Source: Nitrososphaerota archaeon (GTDB lineage Archaea > Thermoproteota > Nitrososphaeria > Nitrososphaerales > CADDZS01). From it: a stretch of 28,415 bases of DNA. Shown here one piece after another: positions 21,516 through 28,415 of the stretch. Below the pieces are notes generated by a model. It was not told the DNA's origin, did no database searches, and was given only the letters and a program-made list of their open reading frames with translations. The first letter of the stretch is position 1, and each line of letters opens with the position of its first letter. The stretch lies in assembly GCA_027314685.1 (NCBI GenBank), contig DAHVAI010000476.1:1-28415 (forward strand), written 5' to 3'. The translations under genes were made by a program, and so were the position numbers.

Positions 21516-22880
21516 ATGAGTAAGCTTACCCAGGTAGAAAGTGATGCTCCGAGCATAATTGTTACACCACCCGGCCCGAAGTCACGTGAACTTCTCGCAA
21601 AACAAACACAATTTGAAACTAGAGCTACGATTTATCCAAAGGCTTTTCCCTTTGCTATTGAATCTGCAAAGAATTCTACAATCAAAGATGTTGATGGAAA
21701 CCTCTACATCGACTGGATGAGCGGAATCTGTGTCCTGAATTTAGGGCATAACAACCCCGTCATAACCAAGGCAGTGGATGACCAGATACAAAAGGTATGG
21801 CACGCGCTCGAAATTCCGACCGAGGTACGCATTGACTTTCTCCAAAAGATTCACAGCGTATTGCCGAATAATCTCAGAGGGCACGCAAAGGTGTTGTTCA
21901 CCGTCACAGGAGGCGATGCCTGCGAAGCCGCAATGAGCCTTGCGCGATACGTCACCAAGAAGAAGACCATAATCGCATTCAGTGGCTCTTACCACGGGAT
22001 ACATCAAGGAGTTGTTGGCGCTACGTCTAGTCGCCACTATCTTGAGTACTCTGGCACCACGCGCTCGGGTGTCTTCCATGTTCCGTATCCATACTCGTAC
22101 CGGTTCCCGTTTCCTGTTGAGAAGAAAGGCGACGAAGCCCAAGTGATCCTAAGATACTTGGAACATCTTATCTCCGACGAGCATTCGGGATTGGACGACC
22201 CTGCTGGAATCATTGTAGAGCCCGTGCAGGGAGAAGGCGGATACATCGTACCTCCAGCAGATTTTCTTCCCGGTCTAAAAGAAATTTCGCAAAAGTATCA
22301 AATCCCTCTGATAGTGGATGAGGTGCAATCTGGATTTGGCCGAACTGGCAAGTTCTGGGGCTGCGAGGCAACGAACTCGACTCCAGACATAATGTGTATA
22401 TCAAAATCAGTGGGGGCTGGGCTTCCTTTATCTCTGATAGCATACCATTCTGAATATGACAGTATCCTTCCTGAGGGCTTTCACCTTGGAACGTACCGGG
22501 GCAATCCGCTTGCGCTTGCCGCAGGGGCGGCGAGTATAGACTATATTGCGCGTACCGGACTATTGGACAAAGTTCAGAACCTCAGCCGAAGGATAATACC
22601 GGAGTTCGAACGGATCGGGAGCCAGAGCAAGAACGTTGGAGACGTTCGGGGACTGGGATTCATGATAGGTAACGAGATAGTCAAGACAAAAGACGGCAGA
22701 GAACCTTCTAAGGAGCTTGCAGTCAAGATGAGAAAGACAATGTTTGAGAACGGATTACTGATGCACACCTCTGGCCACTATGGGAACGTACTGAGGTTTA
22801 TGGCGCCGCTCACGATATCGGAAGAGCTTCTCCAGCGCGGGCTTGTAATTTATGAACGCAGTGTAAAGTCTGCTGAGTAA
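21516..22880 (+). CDS. Class III PLP-dependent aminotransferase (4-aminobutyrate/diaminobutyrate type)
   Basis: A 454-residue fold-type I aminotransferase that moves an omega-amino group from a substrate such as 4-aminobutyrate, beta-alanine or diaminobutyrate to a 2-oxo acid. Seen: PGPKSRELLAKQ near the start, GGDACEAAMSLAR (usually GSEANEAA), SGSYHG, EPVQGEGGY, DEVQSGFGRTG with the PLP-binding Asp, and the Schiff-base Lys in CISKSVGAGLPLS. GTYRGNPLALAAG replaces the usual GTFGGNP. The Gly-Asp-Ala variant of the GSEA loop hints at a non-standard substrate. ATG 21516 is set by the TATA at 21483-21490; an in-frame TTG at 21489 lies within it. Beta-alanine would fit the downstream pyrimidine-type hydantoinase, but this is inference. 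Confidence 0.9.
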   Translation: MSKLTQVESDAPSIIVTPPGPKSRELLAKQTQFETRATIYPKAFPFAIESAKNSTIKDVDGNLYIDWMSGICVLNLGHNNPVITKAVDDQIQKVWHALEIPTEVRIDFLQKIHSVLPNNLRGHAKVLFTVTGGDACEAAMSLARYVTKKKTIIAFSGSYHGIHQGVVGATSSRHYLEYSGTTRSGVFHVPYPYSYRFPFPVEKKGDEAQVILRYLEHLISDEHSGLDDPAGIIVEPVQGEGGYIVPPADFLPGLKEISQKYQIPLIVDEVQSGFGRTGKFWGCEATNSTPDIMCISKSVGAGLPLSLIAYHSEYDSILPEGFHLGTYRGNPLALAAGAASIDYIARTGLLDKVQNLSRRIIPEFERIGSQSKNVGDVRGLGFMIGNEIVKTKDGREPSKELAVKMRKTMFENGLLMHTSGHYGNVLRFMAPLTISEELLQRGLVIYERSVKSAE

Positions 22881-22893
22881 GTGAAAGTAAAGC

Positions 22894-24012
22894 CTAGGAC
22901 TCGAGGACCTTTATGGCGCTGGGCGGTATACTGATGAATATAGGGCCATTCCCCGAAGGACTTTCAGTGCCACTGCAGAACCTATGTGTTGTTACAGTAA
23001 TGTTCGCGTTCCCCACTCTAATCTTGTGATCTGTCACCGCTCCCCTGTAGTCACGCGATACCACTTCGCCTCTCAGAACATTTTCGATCGACTGAGGTTT
23101 TGCTGAGCTCAAGCCTATCTCGTTGTATCTGATTGTCACCGAAGATATAATCTTGGGTACATCGCCATCACATTGACAAATTAGTTCAGTGCCAAAATCC
23201 GGTATCATTAGCCTAGCGGTTCTCCCACCAGGCAAGACTTCCACTACGGAAGCTTTCAGGATATTGGTTCTGCCGATGAACTCGGCAACAAACGCGTTGG
23301 CTGGGTCGGAGTATAGATCGTGTGGTGAGCCTTGCTGCACGATCTTTCCTTGGTTCAAGAGTATCGTCCTATCTGAAATGACAAACGCCTCTTCTTGGTC
23401 GTGGGTAACGAATATGCTCGTGATGCCTATTCGCCTCAATAGGGTTCTCAGCTCGCTTCGCACCCTCTCCCTGACTTGGAGGTCGAGATTGCTCAATGGT
23501 TCGTCCAGTAACAGAACTTTTGGATGATATGCGATGTTTCTAGCTAGCGCTACTCTTTGTTGTTGCCCTCCGCTCAATTGTGCTGGGTATCTATCCTCTA
23601 AACCGTGCAAGCCTACAAGCTCCAACGATTCCTTTATCCGTGATTCTGCATCAGACTTTGAAAACCTGCCACCCAAACAATACTTGAGATTCTGTTTCAC
23701 TGTCATATGGGGCCAAAGTGCGTAGCTCTGAAATACAAATCCAAGTTTCCTCTTTTCAGCGGGTAAGAATATCTTTTTCTGAGTTGATGTCACAATCTGA
23801 CCGTCAAGAGAGATCTCTCCCTCGTCAATATCCTCAAGCCCAGCGATTGATCTTAGGATGGTAGTCTTGCCGCAACCACTCGGACCAAGGAGTCCTAGAA
23901 TTTCTCCCTCCTTGACTTGGAAGGACACATGGTCTACAGCAACTACTTTTCCAAATTTTTTGACCTCGTCCCTTACTTCGATCTTTACCGTCTGTTGCGC
24001 CACAGTGTTCAA
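22894..24012 (-). CDS. ABC importer ATP-binding subunit, FbpC/PotA type with TOBE domain
   Basis: A 372-residue ATPase of the iron(III)/spermidine/putrescine/2-aminoethylphosphonate importer group. Walker A GPSGCGKTT (43-51), Q-loop FVFQSYALWPHMTV, signature LSGGQQQR, Walker B VLLLDEPLSNLD and H-loop FVTHDQEEAF are all intact. The C-terminal 120 residues form a TOBE-like substrate-sensing domain (GRTNILKASVVEVLPGG, then VVSRDYRGAVTDHKIRV). No permease or solute-binding gene is adjacent in the window, so it is an orphan subunit here. The TTG start at 24012 sits 23-24 nt from a minus-strand TATA (24032-24039), indicating leaderless mRNA. Confidence 0.93.
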   Translation of the reverse strand: MNTVAQQTVKIEVRDEVKKFGKVVAVDHVSFQVKEGEILGLLGPSGCGKTTILRSIAGLEDIDEGEISLDGQIVTSTQKKIFLPAEKRKLGFVFQSYALWPHMTVKQNLKYCLGGRFSKSDAESRIKESLELVGLHGLEDRYPAQLSGGQQQRVALARNIAYHPKVLLLDEPLSNLDLQVRERVRSELRTLLRRIGITSIFVTHDQEEAFVISDRTILLNQGKIVQQGSPHDLYSDPANAFVAEFIGRTNILKASVVEVLPGGRTARLMIPDFGTELICQCDGDVPKIISSVTIRYNEIGLSSAKPQSIENVLRGEVVSRDYRGAVTDHKIRVGNANITVTTHRFCSGTESPSGNGPIFISIPPSAIKVLES

Positions 24013-24031
24013 GAAGACAACGTCTGCTGAA

Positions 24032-24039
24032 TTATTAAT
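24032..24039 (-). promoter_or_regulatory. TATA box for the FbpC/PotA-type ATPase
   Basis: ATTAATAA on the minus strand, centred 23-24 nt from the TTG at 24012, so that codon is probably a leaderless start. Confidence 0.45.
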
Positions 24040-24067
24040 GTTATGCTGTGTTGGTCAAATAGGATTT

Positions 24068-24075
24068 CATATATC
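24068..24075 (+). promoter_or_regulatory. TATA box for the asparaginase-hydantoinase operon
   Basis: CATATATC predicts transcription start near 24097, 23 nt before the TTG at 24120. It probably drives asparaginase, hydantoinase and possibly the tcu genes. Confidence 0.45.
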
Positions 24076-24119
24076 TTGAAGATTTTCTGACAATCTAGAT
24101 CAACTAGAGAAGAGAAAAT

Positions 24120-25130
24120 TTGGCGAAGCTAGTCTATGTTTTCGCTACTGGAGGTACCATAGGTACCTACCGCGACAAACAAGGGATTGCGCACGTCGGT
24201 GATATGACAAAGAATCTCGTCTCTAGAGTAAAACCAAGAGGAATTGCGATCGAGACAAAGACCATAATGATGAAGGGTAGCGCAAACATGGATCCATCAG
24301 ATTGGATCGTCATCGCTGATGAGGTAGCTCGAGTGATCAAGAATAAGAAGGAAGCAAGCGGAATTGTGATACTTCATGGAACTGACACGATGTCATATAC
24401 GGCCGCAGCGCTGAGCTTCATGCTACAAAAGCCAGGACTGCCTATAGTTTTGACTGGCGCAATGATCTCTGGATCGGATCCTTCCAGCGACGCAATATCT
24501 AACTTCAAGGCAGCCTTGCAATGCGCGGCAAACTCCAATATTGCTGAGGTCTGTGTCCTCCTATCAGCAAACCCATCAGGCAGGAAAAAAATCATCATAA
24601 GGGGATGTCGTTCGCGCAAAATTCACTCGATAGCCTTGAATGCATTTGCCAGTATCAACGCGCCGCCGATCGCTTTCGTAAATGGGGGGAAGATTACTTA
24701 CTCTGGAAAGTATCAGAAACGCGGTACGAGGAGAAATTTTGTTTTGGACACAAGGATTGAGCCGCGCGTAGTACTTATAAAACAAAATCCGGCCCTGACG
24801 AATGAAATTCTCCAACATTCGCTAGAAGGAGCAATGGGCACTGTAATCGAAGGAACGGGCAGAGGACACGTAAAAGAAAAACTTCTGACTACCATATCAT
24901 CGTTCGGAAAACCCGTTGTGATATCAACGCAGGCAATCTACGGCGGAGAAAGCATCGGTACATACGACATCGGAAAAAAAATGCTCAAAGTGAGAAATTT
25001 GATACGCGCAGGAGATATGACAAGCGAAACAGCTTTTGTGAAGCTGATGTGGTGTCTCGGACACGAAGGTTCGGCCAGAAAGAGATTTCTTGAGAACATT
25101 TGCGGGGAAATTTCAGTTAGGAGTAGCTAG
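24120..25130 (+). CDS. Type I L-asparaginase family amidohydrolase
   Basis: Hydrolyses L-asparagine or a related amide to the acid and ammonia. The 336-residue protein has both family threonines: FATGGTIGTY (Thr11) and VILHGTDTMSYTA (Thr-Asp pair), plus TGAMISGSDPSSDA and the C-terminal domain loop VIEGTGRGHVKEKL. The second signature (GSDPSSDAISN) differs from the usual GSDGRxN, so substrate preference may differ. It is not fused to a GatD N-terminal domain, so tRNA amidation is less likely. The TTG start at 24120 follows an A/G-rich leader. The hydantoinase gene begins 4 bp after its stop. Confidence 0.9.
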   Translation: MAKLVYVFATGGTIGTYRDKQGIAHVGDMTKNLVSRVKPRGIAIETKTIMMKGSANMDPSDWIVIADEVARVIKNKKEASGIVILHGTDTMSYTAAALSFMLQKPGLPIVLTGAMISGSDPSSDAISNFKAALQCAANSNIAEVCVLLSANPSGRKKIIIRGCRSRKIHSIALNAFASINAPPIAFVNGGKITYSGKYQKRGTRRNFVLDTRIEPRVVLIKQNPALTNEILQHSLEGAMGTVIEGTGRGHVKEKLLTTISSFGKPVVISTQAIYGGESIGTYDIGKKMLKVRNLIRAGDMTSETAFVKLMWCLGHEGSARKRFLENICGEISVRSS

Positions 25131-25134
25131 TCCC

Positions 25135-26568
25135 ATGGTCGTTGATCTAGTCATAAAGAACGGTCATCTTGTCATACCTAAGCAAGGCATCATCGATGCA
25201 GGAATTGCTGTAGAAGACGGGAAAATAGTTGCGATCTGCTCTGAGCCAAACCTCCCAAAGTCAGACAAGATAATTGACGCAGAAGGCAAGTACGTCCTTC
25301 CAGGAGTGATTGACCCACACACCCACTACGGTCACACTTATGGCAGATACCGCCTTGATTTCGGAGAGAACGTTCAATCCGAGACGATTTCTGCCGTCTT
25401 GGGTGGAATAACTACTGTGAACGTCATTCACAGGTTGTATCCAGCTACAGCTTCGTATTTCGACTTTTTTTCAAAGGAGGTCGATCCAGTCATCGAAAAG
25501 TCGAGCACAAATTTTCTGATAACACCCGGTATTATGACCCAACAACACGTTGACGAAATGCAACGTTACGCGAGCGAGCTTGGTATTACTTCCTTCAAAT
25601 TCTTTCGCGGTTACAAAGGAGGCGAGTGGCGAAACATGGGTATTTCCGGATTGGATGACGGAGTATTCTATGCCATGTTGATGCAGGCAGCCAGAATGGG
25701 AGAATCTAGTCTCTCACTCGTTCACTGCGAAAATTCCGAGATAGCAAACTATACTACAGAAAAAGCGAAGAGAGAAGGAAAATCCGGCCTATCTGCGTGG
25801 GATGATGCACGACCGAAAGCCGCCGAGACGGACAGTATTCTATCTGCGATTCACCTTGCTTGCGTTGTGGCAAAGACCCGGCTATACGTGCCACACGTCA
25901 CTACTGATCAGGGAATAGATTGCATTGTGAGAGCTAAACTTGAAGGAAAATCTGTCATTGCAGAAACTTGTCCTCACTATCTCTGCTTCACAAAAGACGA
26001 TAAGAAGATAGGAATCTTGGGAAAGATTAATCCTCCGCTTAGAGACTTGGCTAGCGTTGAAAGACTCTGGGAGAGGATATTCGATGGTACTATTGACACC
26101 ATCGGAACAGATCACGTGCCTGTCAGACTCAAAGACAAGGTTGGGAACGGAGATATCTGGACTGCTGGTTTGGCATTCCCTGGAAGTGCCACAATGATTC
26201 CTGTCCTACTAAGTGAAGGCCACAACAAACGAGGATTGTCACTTCAGAGAATTGTAGAGATGACAAGCTACAACACTGCTCGGACATTCGGACTCTTCCC
26301 AAGAAAGGGAACCCTGGCTCAAGGCGTAGATGCAGACATGACGATAGTGGACATCAAAAAGGAAGTCACAGCCACCGCCGACATGCTTGGCTCTGCCGCT
26401 GGATTCACGTTATTTGAAGGATGGAAATTCAAAGGATGGCCCACTCACACAATCGTCAATGGTCACCTTGTCATGGAAAATGGTTCGTACATTGGAAGAC
26501 CAGGTCTTGGAACATATCTCCGCAGAAGCTTGAACAATCCACCACCACTTTCAGTTAAGACAACTTAG
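25135..26568 (+). CDS. Dihydropyrimidinase/D-hydantoinase family amidohydrolase
   Basis: Opens cyclic amides such as dihydrouracil, hydantoins or related rings. The 477-residue TIM-barrel enzyme keeps all binuclear-metal ligands of the family: His62 and His64 (DPHTHYGH), the carboxylated Lys155 (ITSFKFFRG), His197 (LVHCEN), His254 (YVPHVTT) and Asp326 (GTDHVP). The family end YNTARTFGLFPRKGTLAQG is present. I choose ATG 25135, 4 bp after the asparaginase stop, with GGAG at 25120-25123 as ribosome binding site; the frame is open back to 25090 inside asparaginase. Tight coupling with asparaginase suggests sequential hydrolysis of a cyclic then open amide. No beta-ureidopropionase is visible. 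Confidence 0.92.
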   Translation: MVVDLVIKNGHLVIPKQGIIDAGIAVEDGKIVAICSEPNLPKSDKIIDAEGKYVLPGVIDPHTHYGHTYGRYRLDFGENVQSETISAVLGGITTVNVIHRLYPATASYFDFFSKEVDPVIEKSSTNFLITPGIMTQQHVDEMQRYASELGITSFKFFRGYKGGEWRNMGISGLDDGVFYAMLMQAARMGESSLSLVHCENSEIANYTTEKAKREGKSGLSAWDDARPKAAETDSILSAIHLACVVAKTRLYVPHVTTDQGIDCIVRAKLEGKSVIAETCPHYLCFTKDDKKIGILGKINPPLRDLASVERLWERIFDGTIDTIGTDHVPVRLKDKVGNGDIWTAGLAFPGSATMIPVLLSEGHNKRGLSLQRIVEMTSYNTARTFGLFPRKGTLAQGVDADMTIVDIKKEVTATADMLGSAAGFTLFEGWKFKGWPTHTIVNGHLVMENGSYIGRPGLGTYLRRSLNNPPPLSVKTT

Positions 26569-26614
26569 ATGCTTCATGTCTGATTCTGCCTGTATAGGCG
26601 TTGAGACCTAGTCT

Positions 26615-27988
26615 ATGGAAAGATACGATGTCGCCGTAATCGGCGGCGGAAACGCGGGCCTTTGCGCTGCGATGACGGCGATCGAGAGCTGTGAAAAAGT
26701 TCTGCTGATAGAAAAATCGCCGGCCATACATCGAGGAGGTAATTCCAAATACACGCGTGATATAAGATGCGCTAGCAACGGCCCAACTGAATCCACCAGA
26801 TATACGAAGGAAGAATTCATGGAAGATTTGCTAAGGGTAACGAAACACGATACTGACACAAAGCTTGCCTCTAGAACGATAGAGGAATCCTTCAACATCC
26901 CAGACTGGATGACAAAACATGGAGTTCGTTGGCAGCTGCAACTCAAGGGAACGCTGCATCTTGGGAGAACAAACAAATTCTTCATTGGTGGAGGAAAGGC
27001 CCTGATCGACACATACTATGATTATGCGAAGACTCACAATATCCAACTGCATTATGATTCTAGTGTCGAAGGTCTGAATTTTGAATCCGGCACGCTAAGA
27101 TCTCTCATGATTAGAACTGGAGGCGGAGAAAGAGAAATCGAAGCTAAATCATACGTAATCGCTTCTGGCGGTTTTGAAGCTAATATCCCCTGGTTGAAAC
27201 AGTACTGGGGTGATATAGCTTCCAATTTCATAGTCAGGGGATGTAAATACAATACCGGTACAGTCTTGAGATGCCTTCTCGACAATGACGCATTGCAGAC
27301 AGGTGTCGAAAAGGAGTTTCACGCTGTAGCCGTTGATGCCCGCTCGCCAAAGTTCGATGGCGGGATTGTCACGAGGAACGATTCGATACCTTTTGGAATC
27401 GTAGTGAACAAAGAAGGAAAGAGATTCTACGACGAGGGAGAGGACCTCTGGCCAAAGAGATACGCAATTTGGGGTAAGCTGATAGCAGAGCAACCAGGCC
27501 AAATTGGCTATTCAATAGTAGATTCGAAGGTGACCGGAAATTTCCTGCCGCCAATGTACGAACCATACAAGTCGAACTCAATAACCGAACTCGCGAAGAA
27601 GATAGATGTCAATGAATCTGCTCTCTCTGACACGGTAAGAAACTACAACGACCATATTGTAAGTGGAAAATACGATCCTTCAATACTCGACAATTGCGCT
27701 ACTACAAACCTGTCACCAACTAAGTCGCACTGGGCGTTGCCACTCGATACACCTCCATTTTACTCGTACCCGCTCAGTCCTGGAATCACATTCACTTACC
27801 TCGGATTGAAGGTTAATGAGGAAGCAAGAGTACTCATGAAAAATGGGTATGCGTTCAAGAACGTCTTTGCGGCAGGAGAAGTCATGGCGGGAAATATTTT
27901 GACGAGAGGATATCTGGCAGGGTTTGGATTGACGATCGGAACCACTTTCGGAAGGATAGCAGGGGAGCGAGCCGTGCACTATGGTTGA
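26615..27988 (+). CDS. tcuA: FAD-dependent tricarballylate dehydrogenase TcuA
   Basis: A 457-residue flavoprotein of the fumarate reductase/succinate dehydrogenase group that oxidises tricarballylate to cis-aconitate in bacteria. The N-terminal dinucleotide fold VIGGGNAGLCAAMTA is followed by the TcuA-specific RGGNSKYTRDIRCA. FIGGGKALIDTYYDYAK, FGIVVNKEGKRFYDEGEDLW and the C-terminal FAD motif VFAAGEVMAGNILTRGYLAG complete the fold. Length equals that of known TcuA. It lies 46 bp after the hydantoinase, and its stop overlaps the start of tcuB by 8 bp. The substrate in this archaeon could be tricarballylate, citraconate-like or another saturated polycarboxylate; that is not settled by sequence. 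Confidence 0.9.
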   Translation: MERYDVAVIGGGNAGLCAAMTAIESCEKVLLIEKSPAIHRGGNSKYTRDIRCASNGPTESTRYTKEEFMEDLLRVTKHDTDTKLASRTIEESFNIPDWMTKHGVRWQLQLKGTLHLGRTNKFFIGGGKALIDTYYDYAKTHNIQLHYDSSVEGLNFESGTLRSLMIRTGGGEREIEAKSYVIASGGFEANIPWLKQYWGDIASNFIVRGCKYNTGTVLRCLLDNDALQTGVEKEFHAVAVDARSPKFDGGIVTRNDSIPFGIVVNKEGKRFYDEGEDLWPKRYAIWGKLIAEQPGQIGYSIVDSKVTGNFLPPMYEPYKSNSITELAKKIDVNESALSDTVRNYNDHIVSGKYDPSILDNCATTNLSPTKSHWALPLDTPPFYSYPLSPGITFTYLGLKVNEEARVLMKNGYAFKNVFAAGEVMAGNILTRGYLAGFGLTIGTTFGRIAGERAVHYG

Positions 27989-28415
27989 TAGTCCTCTGCT
28001 TGAGGCCTCGCGCCAATTCAAAATCTGCAATGCCTGCAGATACTGTGAAGGCTATTGCGCTGTGTGGCCTGCGATGGAGCGCAGGACAACATTTGAGGAA
28101 AAGGACGTAATTTTCCTGGCTAATCTCTGTTATAATTGTCGCGATTGCTTCACTGCTTGTCCATTCACTCCGCCGCACGAATTCAACATCAACATACCGA
28201 AAGTCATGAGTGAGGTGAGGCTATTGACCTACGAGAGTCATGTTTCGCCAAAAAGTGCTTCCGCTGCGTTTGCAAAACCAAGAAAGACGACCAGCCTTTT
28301 CGCTCTCTCCATGACTGCATTGATGTTCCTTTTTTCAAGCATTATTGGAAACCCAACCCGACTTTTCTCAGCTCAGACCGGTCTCGGTTCATTTTACGTG
28401 ATTATTCCATACTGG
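27981..28415 (+). CDS. tcuB: TcuB, iron-sulfur/membrane electron-transfer protein (5' part, runs off window)
   Basis: The first 145 residues of TcuB, which reoxidises the TcuA flavin and passes electrons to the membrane quinone pool. Two 4Fe-4S motifs are complete: Cys16-x2-Cys19-x2-Cys22-x3-Cys26 and Cys50-x2-Cys53-x2-Cys56-x3-Cys60-Pro. The family sequence ICNACRYCEGYCAVWPAMER and PPHEFNINIPKV are present. After residue 100 a membrane helix begins (LFALSMTALMFLFSSII). ATG 27981 overlaps the tcuA stop by 8 bp, with GGGGAG at 27962-27967 as ribosome binding site. The frame is open to the last base, so the gene continues beyond the window; a TcuC-type transporter might follow. Confidence 0.93.
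   Translation, partial: MVDSPLLEASRQFKICNACRYCEGYCAVWPAMERRTTFEEKDVIFLANLCYNCRDCFTACPFTPPHEFNINIPKVMSEVRLLTYESHVSPKSASAAFAKPRKTTSLFALSMTALMFLFSSIIGNPTRLFSAQTGLGSFYVIIPYW

Noticed and set aside
1..28415. CRISPR array, tRNA or rRNA genes, insertion sequences, integrase or phage genes
   Set aside because: No regularly spaced repeats, no tRNA T-loop/acceptor pattern and no transposase or integrase motifs were found by reading the intergenic stretches.

Overview
The window looks like a chromosomal segment of a Nitrososphaerota (Thaumarchaeota) archaeon, probably a terrestrial, organotrophic lineage. Evidence read from the sequence: a TFB-type initiation factor, archaeal TATA boxes about 26 nt upstream of leaderless ATG/GTG/TTG starts, GGAG Shine-Dalgarno sites only in front of operon-internal genes, an AbrB-PhoU fusion regulator, a stand-alone Lrp/AsnC RAM domain, a DUF5679 zinc-ribbon protein and an archaeal-type MscL. 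I see no rRNA, tRNA, CRISPR array, insertion sequence or phage gene. Genes for ammonia oxidation are absent from this stretch; the lineage call is inference.

Layout. 1-2242: CBS-pair protein, a decayed isoprenylcysteine methyltransferase-like remnant, msrA, and a MIT-domain/coiled-coil protein with a 16-residue MVP repeat. 2243-6664: AbrB-PhoU regulator, tandem UspA, guaB (minus) and a divergent ParB/SerK-like protein. 6659-8920: an orphan xanthine-dehydrogenase/CoxL-family molybdopterin subunit. 9483-12872: TFB, a GNAT acetyltransferase, and an ABC-2 exporter pair. 13206-14817: DUF47-PiT phosphate uptake pair. 14826-18071: an Imm-5-like remnant, aldo/keto reductase, and a small membrane protein translationally coupled to a UbiB/ABC1 kinase. 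18072-21215: Hsp20, DUF5679, a four-helix membrane protein, MscL, a RAM-domain protein, and a two-gene membrane/exported operon. 21249-28415: a frameshifted small membrane gene, then a catabolic neighbourhood of class III aminotransferase, FbpC/PotA-type ABC ATPase, type I asparaginase, dihydropyrimidinase/hydantoinase, tricarballylate dehydrogenase TcuA and the start of TcuB, which runs off the window.

How the genes work together. The right end suggests import and breakdown of an organic nitrogen compound: cyclic amide opening (hydantoinase), amide hydrolysis (asparaginase), transamination, and oxidation of a tricarboxylate-like acid by TcuA with electrons passed through TcuB. The orphan molybdo-hydroxylase could belong to the same physiology but is 13 kb away. 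The middle of the window holds housekeeping and stress functions (phosphate, osmotic, oxidative, heat).

The region is compact. Four convergent pairs overlap or abut at their stop codons, and several divergent genes appear to share one roughly symmetric TATA element. At least three decayed or frameshifted small genes sit in what would otherwise be called intergenic DNA. The most interesting items are the MIT/MVP-repeat protein, the Tcu/hydantoinase/asparaginase cluster, the orphan molybdenum subunit, and a DUF47 gene whose conserved N-terminus lies upstream of any standard start codon.
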